Source of the DNA: an uncultured Sphingobacteriaceae bacterium
GTDB taxonomy: Bacteria; Bacteroidota; Bacteroidia; Sphingobacteriales; Sphingobacteriaceae
Reading direction: 5' to 3'
Assembly: GCA_946480915.1 (NCBI GenBank)
Contig: CAMLLO010000006.1
Coordinates: 62,001-126,000 of the forward strand
Length of the DNA stretch: 64,000 nucleotides
In this document: positions 54,739 to 62,573 of the stretch, one piece after another
How positions within the stretch are numbered: the first letter of the stretch is position 1
Layout of the letters: every line of letters begins with the position of its first letter
The notes under the pieces: generated by a model
Told to the model about the DNA's origin: nothing
The model's database searches: none
The model's input: the letters and a program-made list of their open reading frames with translations, nothing else
Translations under genes and position numbers: made by a program

Positions 54739-55734
54739 ATGTCCACGCAATCTTTTATTGAGCTTTCGGAAGTAAGCAAAAAATATCCAACCGATACGTT
54801 TGCCGGAGTTCGTGAAGTAACGGCTTCAATAGATAAAGGAAAGGTTATTGCAATTGTAGGAGAAAGCGGAAGCGGAAAAAGTACTTTGCTTAAGCTGATT
54901 TATGGCTTATTGTCTCCTGATCAGGGGTCGGTATTCTTTAAGGGAGAGCCTATTCTGGGGCCTGACGAAAAGCTGATTCCGGGCCATGACTCCATGAAAA
55001 TGGTGACACAGGATTTTAGTCTGAACACTTATGCTAAGGTGTACGACAACGTGGCTTCAATGCTTCCCAACACCAATCTTAAATATAAAGAAGAGAAGTC
55101 TTGGGAGATCATGAAGTTTTTAAGAATCGATCATCTTCATAATAAAAGAGTCTCTGATTTAAGTGGCGGAGAGCAACAAAGGGTGGCAATTGCTAGGGCG
55201 ATTATTACAGAGCCCGAAGTGTTGTTAATGGATGAGCCATTCAGTCAGGTTGATACACCTTTAAAAACGCATCTGAGAGCCGACATAAAGCGACTTTCGC
55301 ATGATCTTGGCATAACAGTTATTCTTGTCTCTCATGACCCGGTAGATGGCCTTTCCCTTGCTGATCATATTATCGTTTTAAACAACGGTGAAATAGTAGA
55401 ATCTGGTAGCCCTGAACAATTATATAATCATCCACAGGATGTATATACCTCCAGACTCTTGGCAGACTGTAATGTATTGACAAGATCGGAAGCCAGAAGC
55501 CTTGGTTTAAAAGCTGAGAAAGGTATCGTTGCTATATATCCGGAATGGGTGGATTTGAAGTGGAGCTGGAGCAGCAAAAATTTTATACTTATTGATTACT
55601 TTTTTAAAGGTGTTTATGAGGAACTGCTTTTGGAAAAAGATGGCGTACGGATCCGGGCAATTAACCGGAATATACATCTGTACAAAAAGGGCGCATCTGT
55701 TCCGGTAATCCTGGAAAAGTTTATTGAATTTTAG
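54739..55734 (+). CDS. ABC transporter ATP-binding protein, PotA-like, no adjacent permease
   Basis: A 331-residue ATPase; the ATG at 54739 is used rather than the TTG at 54733. Walker A GESGSGKST, Q-loop VTQDFSLN, signature LSGGEQQRVAIARA, Walker B VLLMDEPFSQVD and switch VSHDP are intact. A C-terminal extension (about 235-331) recalls the regulatory TOBE-type domain of importer ATPases such as PotA/FbpC. No permease or binding-protein gene is next to it. It is convergent with ilvA, the stop codons being only 2 nt apart. Confidence 0.85.
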   Translation: MSTQSFIELSEVSKKYPTDTFAGVREVTASIDKGKVIAIVGESGSGKSTLLKLIYGLLSPDQGSVFFKGEPILGPDEKLIPGHDSMKMVTQDFSLNTYAKVYDNVASMLPNTNLKYKEEKSWEIMKFLRIDHLHNKRVSDLSGGEQQRVAIARAIITEPEVLLMDEPFSQVDTPLKTHLRADIKRLSHDLGITVILVSHDPVDGLSLADHIIVLNNGEIVESGSPEQLYNHPQDVYTSRLLADCNVLTRSEARSLGLKAEKGIVAIYPEWVDLKWSWSSKNFILIDYFFKGVYEELLLEKDGVRIRAINRNIHLYKKGASVPVILEKFIEF

Positions 55735-55736
55735 CT

Positions 55737-56981
55737 TTAAACCAGGTATTCAAATAAAGTAAGATCTTTATTAATTTCTTTGTATTTGAAGTTTAGTTCT
55801 TGCATTCTGCTAATTAAGGCTGCATAATCATGAGCCGCCTTGAGTTCAATTCCTACCAGGGCCGGACCGTATTCTTTTTGAATTTTCTTTATGAATTCAA
55901 ATCGTGTGATATCATCATGCGGCCCCAGAACTTGGTTGACGAAAAGTTTCAATGCGCCCGGGCGTTGAGGGAAGCTGATCACGAAGTAATGTTTGAGTCC
56001 TTCATACAATAATGAGAGCTCCTTTATTTCCTGCATGCGCTCAATGTCGTTGTTCCCTCCACTAAGAATACAAACTACTTTTTTTCCTTTAATCTGATCG
56101 GCACAAAGATCTAAAGCAGCTACAGACAATGCACCTGCTGGTTCGGCAACGATGGCATCTTCATTATATAGTTTTAAAATGGTAGTGCACACTTTGCCCT
56201 CTGGTACGAGAAGAAGGTCGTCCAAAACCTGCTGGCAAATAGGAAAAGTTAATGCGCCGGCCCGCTTTACCGATGCCCCGTCTACAAAGCGATTTATTTC
56301 CTCTAAAGTAACCGGTGCTCCTTGCTCTAAGGCTTTTGACATCGAGGGCGCCCCTTCTGGTTCAACGCCGATTATTTTGATTAACGGGTTTGTGTTTTTG
56401 ATATAAAACCCGGCTCCTGCGGATAAACCTCCACCTCCAATAGGTATGATTACAACATCAGTATCAGGCAGATCTTCGAGGATTTCTACTCCGACAGTGC
56501 CCTGGCCTTCGATTATTTTATAATTGTCAAAAGGTGGAATAAAGGTCATGCTATTAGCCTCTGTATAGGCAAGAGCTTCTTTCAGACAGTCGTCGAAAGT
56601 GTCTCCAATCAGAATGATTTCAACCAGGCCGTCGCCAAACATGCGGGTCTGACTTATTTTCTGTTTTGGGGTGATTTCCGGCATGAAAATAACTCCCCTC
56701 GCATTCAATTTCTTGCATGAGAATGCCACTCCCTGAGCATGATTGCCCGCGCTCGCACAAACCACACCATTTCGCAATTGCTCTTTGCTTAACTGACTGA
56801 TCATGTTATATGCACCACGTAATTTGTAGGAACGCACCACCTGTAAATCTTCACGCTTAAGATAAATTTCACATGAATACTTTTCGGAAAGTCCGGCATT
56901 ATAAATGAGAGGAGTACGTTTTATAACAGATTGCAATCGCTCTAAAGCTGCTACAGAGTCTAGGTTGTTGTCAAAATTCAT
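55737..56981 (-). CDS. ilvA: threonine dehydratase (threonine ammonia-lyase)
   Basis: A 414-residue PLP enzyme giving 2-oxobutanoate for isoleucine synthesis. PLP Lys53 lies in SYKLRGAYNMI, and the phosphate loop is IGGGGLSAG. CASAGNHAQGVAFSC and VCILSGGNND are also intact. The C-terminal part (about 325-414, KHYFVISFPQRPGALKLFVNQVLG) is one ACT-like regulatory domain, as in the short IlvA form. Its role links to the nearby leucine operon. Confidence 0.94.
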   Translation of the reverse strand: MNFDNNLDSVAALERLQSVIKRTPLIYNAGLSEKYSCEIYLKREDLQVVRSYKLRGAYNMISQLSKEQLRNGVVCASAGNHAQGVAFSCKKLNARGVIFMPEITPKQKISQTRMFGDGLVEIILIGDTFDDCLKEALAYTEANSMTFIPPFDNYKIIEGQGTVGVEILEDLPDTDVVIIPIGGGGLSAGAGFYIKNTNPLIKIIGVEPEGAPSMSKALEQGAPVTLEEINRFVDGASVKRAGALTFPICQQVLDDLLLVPEGKVCTTILKLYNEDAIVAEPAGALSVAALDLCADQIKGKKVVCILSGGNNDIERMQEIKELSLLYEGLKHYFVISFPQRPGALKLFVNQVLGPHDDITRFEFIKKIQKEYGPALVGIELKAAHDYAALISRMQELNFKYKEINKDLTLFEYLV

Positions 56982-57050
56982 AGTGCGAACTGTCTGTTTT
57001 AATAAAGATAGTGCATTAAAACTGCCTGAATAAACTGCAGGTTCCGATAA

Positions 57051-57398
57051 TTAGCCGGGTTCTTCAAAAACTTTTTTCAAGATAAGTTTAACTTGCTCTT
57101 TGAACGTAGGCAGTTTATATGATGCGATATCCCAAATAACCTCAAAGTCAATTCCAAAATATTCGTGGGCTATAATATTTCTGGTACTTTTGATCTGCTT
57201 CCATTCAATGTCAGGAAATTCTGCTTTCAAGGTGTCACTTATATTAGAGGTCGCTTCACCAATAATCTGAATTTGCATTAACGTGGCATTCCGGATTAGT
57301 GAACTGTCCGAAAATGTATTATGGTCAAGGTTAGTTAAATAAGATTCTATTTCAGAGATAGCCTCCAATATATGTAGAAGTCTTATTTTATCACTCAT
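57051..57398 (-). CDS. hepT: HepT-like ribonuclease toxin (DUF86)
   Basis: A 115-residue helical protein; the ATG at 57398 (MSDKIRLLHILEAI) fits HepT starts, while an ATG at 57413 would overlap the antitoxin gene. The RX4HXY toxin motif is present as RNIIAHEY (Arg73, His78, Tyr80). It lies 4 nt after a MntA-type nucleotidyltransferase. In this system the MntA enzyme adds AMP to HepT to block it. Sequence around it is more AT-rich than the neighbours, suggesting acquisition. Confidence 0.9.
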   Translation of the reverse strand: MSDKIRLLHILEAISEIESYLTNLDHNTFSDSSLIRNATLMQIQIIGEATSNISDTLKAEFPDIEWKQIKSTRNIIAHEYFGIDFEVIWDIASYKLPTFKEQVKLILKKVFEEPG

Positions 57399-57402
57399 AA
57401 TG

Positions 57403-57696
57403 CTATTTCTCATAGATGAGTTTTTTTTCTTTTTCTATATAAGGAGCAACATGCTTTGATAGGCCTCTCGACGATACGATATCAACTTTTTTATTAAGTT
57501 TCTCTTCCAACTCATCTCGCATTTGGAAATAGCTCCAGCCGATTCTTTGCGAATAGTCTAATTCAACTAATATATCTATATCACTATTTGTATCTGCTTC
57601 GTTTCTTGAATAAGAACCAAATAAATAAGCTTTAATTACCGGTTGGGAGGTAAAATAGTCTTTTATTAAATCTAATTCGGTATTACTTAATCGCAT
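57403..57696 (-). CDS. mntA: MntA-like nucleotidyltransferase antitoxin
   Basis: A 97-residue minimal nucleotidyltransferase. The motif GSX10DXD is exact: Gly27-Ser28, then Asp39 and Asp41 in SDIDILVEL. It is immediately upstream of the HepT toxin gene. Known MntA proteins AMPylate a Tyr of HepT; the toxin's Tyr80 is present. Confidence 0.9.
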   Translation of the reverse strand: MRLSNTELDLIKDYFTSQPVIKAYLFGSYSRNEADTNSDIDILVELDYSQRIGWSYFQMRDELEEKLNKKVDIVSSRGLSKHVAPYIEKEKKLIYEK

Positions 57697-57737
57697 AGCT
57701 TAACAAATGTAAATAGAAATAAGACAGTAGAAAAACT

Positions 57738-58003
57738 TCAATAAGTGTTATATCTAAACAAGTCTCTCTTAATTTTCAATGATGGTTTCAAGTTTCCTAG
57801 TATTAAAAATGGTTTATAGTCATGATGTAATAAATCTCGCCATTTCGTATAATAGTTGATTCCTTGAAACTGATTTGTGACCTTCCAACTTCTCTCTTTA
57901 ACCAGAAGAATGTATTTGTTGTTTTGTTCAATACAATTCTGCAACTTGTGCCTAATATACCTTTTTATGGAGAAAATATATTTGCCTGAAATCTCAAATC
58001 TCT
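57738..58003 (-). pseudogene. degraded or unstarted ORF next to HepT/MntA
   Basis: A minus-strand frame with no ATG runs from about 58003 to a TAA at 57738. It reads protein-like (EISGKYIFSIKRYIRHKLQN..., then YTKWRDLLHHDYKPFLILGNLKP). An ATG at 58008 sits one base out of frame; deleting one base there would give MKRFEISGKYIF in frame. It may be a frame-shifted gene remnant. No family is recognised. This fills most of the 365-nt gap between mntA and the methyltransferase; the rest shows nothing else. Confidence 0.35.
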
Positions 58004-58061
58004 TTCATGTTTAAATATGTTTAGTGATCTGATGACTTCGAGTCGTCATATCACTAAACCA

Positions 58062-58853
58062 CTAATGATTTATTGTCCCCCTTACTTCTTTCAATTTCAT
58101 CACCATCATTTCAGCATCTGTTTCAATCCACCGATTATATTCTTCGATAGCCTTTAGTCTGTCATTTTCATCCAAATAACCTTCTTCAACCATTTGAGTT
58201 GAACCTGCTACTTTCGACCAGATACCAATTTTAGAATGAAAGTTATCATCACATTTTTTATAAGCCTCATCCGAGTTAAGCACCTCAATAGAAACAAAGC
58301 CAGCCTCATTTAAATAATCAGGCAGATCCTCTGCAATCTGATTGTTCATCCCTGCGTCTGCCCGCCATCTTAAGAAAGTTGCGTAAAATCTCTGCATGCT
58401 TTCCGGCGGCGAAGGTTTCCATTCAAGATTTTCATGATTGTAATCTAAAATAGAAAGTTGACCGCCAGGCTTCAACATACTTTTCAACTTTATTAATGCT
58501 TCTCTCGGAGTGCTTAGCCATTGCAAAGTTCTTGCTGATACGATTAGATCGAACTTTTCTTCTGGTTCATAGTCGAAAAGGTCGGCATGGATAAGCTCCA
58601 GGTTTGAAACTGCTTTATAGGTTTCCTTTCCACTAATAATGAAAGCTACAGTATTGTCGATGCCGGTTACATGGCCGGCCGGCCCGACTCTTTCAGCAAT
58701 CCCTTTTGAAATAGCGCCAGTGCCGCATCCAACGTCGAGTACTTTTAATCCTTCTTTTAAGATCGGAACCAAGGTTCTGTAATCTTTTTCGAGTGATCTG
58801 TTGTCGAAGATTTTGTTGGCATTCTGCCCGTCTCGTTTGATTTCTTTATTCAT
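58062..58853 (-). CDS. class I SAM-dependent methyltransferase
   Basis: A 263-residue cytoplasmic enzyme with the SAM-binding motif VLDVGCGTGAISKGIAERV (about 38-56), the acidic residue in VTGIDNTV, and DLIVSARTLQWLSTPREAL and KPGGQLSILDYNHENLEW further on. It resembles Methyltransf_11/25-type small-molecule methyltransferases, substrate unknown. It is separated from leuB by a terminator and an inverted repeat, so it probably has its own promoter. Confidence 0.85.
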   Translation of the reverse strand: MNKEIKRDGQNANKIFDNRSLEKDYRTLVPILKEGLKVLDVGCGTGAISKGIAERVGPAGHVTGIDNTVAFIISGKETYKAVSNLELIHADLFDYEPEEKFDLIVSARTLQWLSTPREALIKLKSMLKPGGQLSILDYNHENLEWKPSPPESMQRFYATFLRWRADAGMNNQIAEDLPDYLNEAGFVSIEVLNSDEAYKKCDDNFHSKIGIWSKVAGSTQMVEEGYLDENDRLKAIEEYNRWIETDAEMMVMKLKEVRGTINH

Positions 58854-58877
58854 GATGTTAGATTTAAAGACTACGGT

Positions 58878-58910
58878 AACGCAAACAGCGTTCTGAACGC
58901 TGTCTGCGTT
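58878..58910. repeat. 15-bp inverted repeat upstream of the methyltransferase
   Basis: AACGCAAACAGCGTT (58878-58892) and AACGCTGTCTGCGTT (58896-58910) pair with a single mismatch around a 3-nt loop. It lies 25 nt before the methyltransferase ATG and after the leuB terminator. It may be an operator or an RNA hairpin. Confidence 0.6.
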
Positions 58911-58924
58911 TCTTCTTAAAACGC

Positions 58925-58952
58925 AAAAACCCGCTATTGAGAAATAGCGGGT
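58925..58952 (-). terminator. intrinsic terminator of the leuCDAB operon
   Basis: Read on the minus strand, ACCCGCTATT-TCTC-AATAGCGGGT is a perfect 10-bp stem followed by a T-run, 24 nt after the leuB stop. Confidence 0.88.
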
Positions 58953-58976
58953 CTGTTATTTCTGTTTTATGAAATA

Positions 58977-60038
58977 TTAGATGTTGCTTGCCAGCCAGTC
59001 ACCAACTTCACTGGTTTTGTAGGCTTTACCTTCTTTTCCGGCAATGTCTTCAGTAACGATACCTTCCGCTAAAGATTTATTAACAACTGCTCTAATCAAT
59101 TCAGCCTCATCTTTTAATCCAAACGCATCTTCAAACATCATGGCTGCTGATAAAACAGTGGCTAATGGGTTCGCAATGTCTTTGCCTGCTGCCTGAGGAT
59201 ATGAACCATGAATTGGCTCATATAATGAGGTATGAATGCCTTTAGATGCAGACGGCATTAATCCCATTGAACCAGAAATTACCGATGCCTCATCAGTTAA
59301 AATATCACCAAATAAATTTTCAGTAATGATTACATCATAAGAGCTTGGCCATTGAACCAAACGCATCGCAACTGCATCAACAAATTCGTAACTTACTTCA
59401 ACTTCAGGGAAATCTTTTTCCATATTCTGAACCGTTTCTCTCCATAAACGAGAGCTTTCAAGAACATTCGCTTTGTCTACGCAACAAAGTTTTTTGCCAC
59501 GAGTCATGGCCAGTTCGAAACCAAGTTTTGCAAGACGCTGGATCTCTGCTCTTGTGTAAGTACAGGTATCAAAAGCTGTATTTCCGTCATCTTTTCTGCC
59601 ACGCTCACCAAAGTAAATACCTCCAGTTAATTCACGTAAAATGATTAGATCGGTACCCTCTATACGCTCCCTTTTTAGAGGTGAGTTATCAATCAGGGAA
59701 GGGAAAGTGAAAGTAGGACGAACATTGGCAAATAAGCCTAATTTCTGACGCATTTTAAGCAATCCCTGCTCAGGACGCACTGTAGCTTTCGGGTCATTGT
59801 CATACTTTGGATGTCCGATAGCTCCGAACAACACAGCATCCGCAGCCATACATACTTCATGAGTTGAGTCTGGATAAGGCTCGCCAACTGCGTCAATAGC
59901 CGCTGCTCCGGTTAGGGCAGAGGTCCAGCTAACTTCATGACCAAATTTCTTTGATACAGCATCTACTACTTTTACTGCCTGATCGATTACTTCAGGTCCA
60001 ATTCCATCTCCTGCAAGAAGGGCGATATTTAATTTCAT
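58977..60038 (-). CDS. leuB: 3-isopropylmalate dehydrogenase
   Basis: A 353-residue NAD-dependent enzyme of leucine synthesis. I use the ATG at 60038 (MKLNIALLAGDGIGPEVIDQ). The frame is open to 60182, but that 48-residue extension is encoded by a heptad repeat tract. Signatures: FGAIGHPKYDNDP, ILRELTGGIYFGERG, CVDKANVLESSRLWRE, NLFGDILTDEASVISGSMGLMPSAS and YEPIHGSYPQAAGKDIANPLATVLSAAMM. It is last in the operon, followed by a terminator. Confidence 0.95.
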   Translation of the reverse strand: MKLNIALLAGDGIGPEVIDQAVKVVDAVSKKFGHEVSWTSALTGAAAIDAVGEPYPDSTHEVCMAADAVLFGAIGHPKYDNDPKATVRPEQGLLKMRQKLGLFANVRPTFTFPSLIDNSPLKRERIEGTDLIILRELTGGIYFGERGRKDDGNTAFDTCTYTRAEIQRLAKLGFELAMTRGKKLCCVDKANVLESSRLWRETVQNMEKDFPEVEVSYEFVDAVAMRLVQWPSSYDVIITENLFGDILTDEASVISGSMGLMPSASKGIHTSLYEPIHGSYPQAAGKDIANPLATVLSAAMMFEDAFGLKDEAELIRAVVNKSLAEGIVTEDIAGKEGKAYKTSEVGDWLASNI

Positions 60039-60080
60039 TTGTTTGTGATTATTTACTTTTTTTATTTCTATATCAAATCT

Positions 60081-60136
60081 AAATACTTTATACTCAGTAC
60101 TTGAAACTCTGTACTCAATACTCTCTACTTGATACT
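60081..60136 (-). repeat. 7-nt period repeat tract, leuA-leuB gap
   Basis: Eight consecutive heptads ending in ACT on the plus strand (AAATACT, TTATACT, CAGTACT, TGAAACT, CTGTACT, CAATACT, CTCTACT, TGATACT). In the transcript these are AGTATCA-like words. Only the purine-rich arm is present here; no complementary arm follows. The tract begins 3 nt after the leuA stop and ends 42 nt before leuB. Confidence 0.88.
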
Positions 60137-60139
60137 CTC

Positions 60140-61657
60140 TTATATTATATTCAACATCTTCTGCGTCGCCTTTATCGCGCATACCGTTTGGTCCGAGTCG
60201 AGACCACGCGTTTTAAACGTCTTTTCGTCCTTCTCCCAGGTGATCACGGTTTCGCATAGTGCATCAGAGCTGCTGCCCGGAGCTATTCTCACTGCGTAAT
60301 CAACAAGTTTGGGCAAGCATGTTTCCAGCTTTGCATAAACTTTCGTTAAAGCTTTCATAAAAGCATCGAACTGTCCGTCTCCCTGAGCATGTTCCTCATA
60401 AACAGTTCCTTCAATGCATACCGATATTGTTGCCGAAGGTCTTAATCCTTTTGAATGGGTTAAAACATACGATTCTACTCTTATTTTCTCTTCGTAAAGA
60501 TTACTATCTAATACATCTGAAATTATATAAGGTAAATCCTCTTTGGTTACAGTTTCTTTTCTGTCTCCTAATTCTATAACCCGCTGAGTCACTTTTTTAA
60601 GATCTTCGTCATTCAACTTTAAGCCAAGTTCCTGAAGGTTTTTTTCAATATTGGCTTTGCCAGATGTTTTTCCTAAGGCATATTTACGCCTTCTTCCAAA
60701 ACGTTCAGGTAGCAGGTCATTGAAATACAGGTTGTTCTTATTGTCGCCATCAGCATGGATGCCTGCAGTTTGGGTGAAGACATACTCGCCGACAATTGGC
60801 TTATTTGAAGGGATTCTTACCCCCGAAAATGTTTCAACCAGTTTACTTACCTTATAGATTGAAGTTTCCTTAAGGGCGATTTCCGTTTCGGGTAAAAAGT
60901 CGTTAATAACAGCAATTGCACTGGCCATCGGAGCATTCCCTGCTCTTTCACCCATTCCGTTTACGGTTAGATGCAGACCGTTTATCCCTGCTTTAACAGC
61001 TTCAAGGACATTTGCGGTGCCCAAATCGTAATCGTTATGTGCATGGAAATCAAAGTGAATGTGTGGATACTTTGATGTCAGCTGAGAGATATAGCTATAC
61101 GTCTCTGAAGGAATTAAAATCCCTAAGGTATCCGGCAATAGAATGCGTTCTACTGGCTGCGTGGATAAAAACTCGAGATATTCTAACGTATATTCCGGAG
61201 AATTGCGCATCCCATTGCTCCAATCTTCGAGGTAAACATTGGTTGCGATATTCTCAAACCGCGCAGATTCAATAGCTTTTGCAACTTCTGAAAAATGCTG
61301 TTCAGGAGTCTTCTTGAGCTGATGAGTTAAATGATTCAGCGATCCCTTGGTTAAAAGATTTTGAACCCTAACACCAGCCTTCTTCATCCATTCAATAGAA
61401 ACGCCATTGTCTACGAATGACAGGACTTCTATAGCATCGATGTGTCCGTTAGCTTTGGCCCATTCCGTGATTGCTTTAACCGCTTCAAATTCACCAGCCG
61501 AAACACGGGCGGATGCAATTTCGACCCTGTCTACAAGAAGTTCTTCAAGTAGAAGTTGTGAAATTGTCAGCTTTTCCGAAATCGAAAAAGACACACCCGA
61601 AGTTTGCTCTCCATCCCGAAGAGTGGTGTCCATGATCTCTATTTTCCGTCGTTCCAT
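60140..61657 (-). CDS. leuA: 2-isopropylmalate synthase / citramalate synthase family
   Basis: A 505-residue DRE-TIM enzyme. The HMGL-like catalytic domain (1 to about 275) has MDTTLRDGEQTSGVSFS, DTLGILIPSETYSYIS and FHAHNDYDLGTANVLEAVKAGINGLHLTVNGMGERAGNAP. A LeuA dimerisation/regulatory domain (about 375-505) ends RGLDSDQTVCAIKATQKMLN. Position between leuD and leuB favours a leucine role, but this sub-type can be (R)-citramalate synthase; the sequence alone does not separate them. The 5' end overlaps a short ORF by 19 nt. Confidence 0.85.
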   Translation of the reverse strand: MERRKIEIMDTTLRDGEQTSGVSFSISEKLTISQLLLEELLVDRVEIASARVSAGEFEAVKAITEWAKANGHIDAIEVLSFVDNGVSIEWMKKAGVRVQNLLTKGSLNHLTHQLKKTPEQHFSEVAKAIESARFENIATNVYLEDWSNGMRNSPEYTLEYLEFLSTQPVERILLPDTLGILIPSETYSYISQLTSKYPHIHFDFHAHNDYDLGTANVLEAVKAGINGLHLTVNGMGERAGNAPMASAIAVINDFLPETEIALKETSIYKVSKLVETFSGVRIPSNKPIVGEYVFTQTAGIHADGDNKNNLYFNDLLPERFGRRRKYALGKTSGKANIEKNLQELGLKLNDEDLKKVTQRVIELGDRKETVTKEDLPYIISDVLDSNLYEEKIRVESYVLTHSKGLRPSATISVCIEGTVYEEHAQGDGQFDAFMKALTKVYAKLETCLPKLVDYAVRIAPGSSSDALCETVITWEKDEKTFKTRGLDSDQTVCAIKATQKMLNII

Positions 61658-61740
61658 ATATGGGTGATTTCACCGATGACAATGATTACACCCATTAAAG
61701 GGATTACAATCTGTGTAATCCCCTTATTCAGCGTAATCAT
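61639..61740 (-). CDS. possible 33-aa membrane peptide between leuD and leuA
   Basis: An ATG at 61740 opens a 33-codon frame (MITLNKGITQIVIPLMGVII, then a Glu/His/Trp tail) ending TAG at 61639, 19 nt inside leuA in another frame. It predicts a single membrane helix. An inverted repeat (61698-61725, GGGATTAC / GTAATCCC) lies inside it. Position and overlap suggest translational coupling to leuA; homologues would be needed to call it real. Confidence 0.35.
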   Translation of the reverse strand: MITLNKGITQIVIPLMGVIIVIGEITHIWNDGK

Positions 61741-61748
61741 TTATTTAA

Positions 61749-62345
61749 TTAAAGTGGAAGCTCTTGTGCAAATTGTTCGATCTCAGGTTTCATGCTTTGT
61801 AAATAGTCGATATCATCGAAACCATTTTGCATGTTATCTTTTTTGTAAACACTGATATCAAAACTCTCTTTCTCACCGGTCGAAAGCAAAGTGATTGTTT
61901 GCTCTGGAAGGTTTATTTCCAGCTCAGTTTTAGGATCAGCGAAAACTGCGGTAAAGATCTTTTCTAAAAATTCAGGACTTACCTGTACGGGTAATACTCC
62001 TATATTCAGACAGTTGTTTTTAAAGATATCCGCAAAGAAGCTGGATACTACTGCTCTGAAGCCATAATCGTAAACTGCCCATGCAGCGTGCTCTCTTGAT
62101 GACCCTGAACCGAAGTTTTTTCCACCAACTAAAATTTTGCCGGAATACGTAGAATCGTTTAAAACGAAATCTGCTTTTGGAGTATTATCTGGATTGTATC
62201 TCCAGTCGCGGAATAAGTTATCGCCAAAGCCAACACGTTCGGTTGCTTTTAAGAAACGTGCTGGTATTATTTGGTCAGTATCCACATTCTCGATCGGAAG
62301 AGGAACTGCTGTGCTGGTAAGTATGTTAAATTTATCGTAAGCCAT
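61749..62345 (-). CDS. leuD: 3-isopropylmalate dehydratase small subunit
   Basis: A 198-residue aconitase-swivel subunit that works with LeuC in isomerising isopropylmalate. It shows the family's VDTDQIIPARFLKATERVGFGDNLFRDWRY and GKILVGGKNFGSGSSREHAAWAVYDYGFRAVVSSFFADIFKNNCLNIGVLPV. Length is normal. It follows leuC after a long repeat tract. Confidence 0.96.
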   Translation of the reverse strand: MAYDKFNILTSTAVPLPIENVDTDQIIPARFLKATERVGFGDNLFRDWRYNPDNTPKADFVLNDSTYSGKILVGGKNFGSGSSREHAAWAVYDYGFRAVVSSFFADIFKNNCLNIGVLPVQVSPEFLEKIFTAVFADPKTELEINLPEQTITLLSTGEKESFDISVYKKDNMQNGFDDIDYLQSMKPEIEQFAQELPL

Positions 62346-62356
62346 TTTTATCGTAT

Positions 62357-62570
62357 AAAGTATTTAGTATCAAGATTGAGATCCAAGAATTAGAGGCGGG
62401 AGTCAAGATAAAGCACCTAAGTTTTATGTCCTTGTCTTGGTTCTTGTGTCTTTACTCTTTTGTCTTTAAACCTGGATTGAGAGTCAAGAATTAAGAGTCA
62501 GGAGTCAAGATAAAGCAGCACCTAAGTTTTATGCCTTGTCTTGGTTCCTGTGTCTTTACTCTTTTGTCTT
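62357..62570 (-). repeat. tandem 7-nt period repeat tract, leuC-leuD gap
   Basis: A unit of about 101 bp is present twice (from 62374 and 62475). Plus-strand words of the second copy are GATTGAG, AGTCAAG, AATTAAG, AGTCAGG, AGTCAAG, then a spacer, then TTGTCTT, GGTTCCT, GTGTCTT, TACTCTT, TTGTCTT. The two arms are roughly complementary. The first copy continues in phase into AAAGTAT, TTAGTAT, CAAGATT, words like those of the leuA-leuB and atpF-atpH tracts. No ORF is supported here. Confidence 0.9.
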
Positions 62571-62573
62571 TAA

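Noticed and set aside
60039..60182. In-frame N-terminal extension of leuB with 7-residue repeats
   Set aside because: It is the heptad tract read as codons (21 nt equals three heptads). LeuB proteins start at MKLNIALLAGDGIGPE, so 60038 is the start.
61604..61855. Plus-strand ORF of 83 aa across the leuA-leuD junction
   Set aside because: It lies antisense to leuD, leuA and the gap, with a composition typical of a shadow frame.
62357..62570. CRISPR array
   Set aside because: Period is 7 nt with a 101-bp duplication and no unique spacers of regular length; no cas genes nearby.
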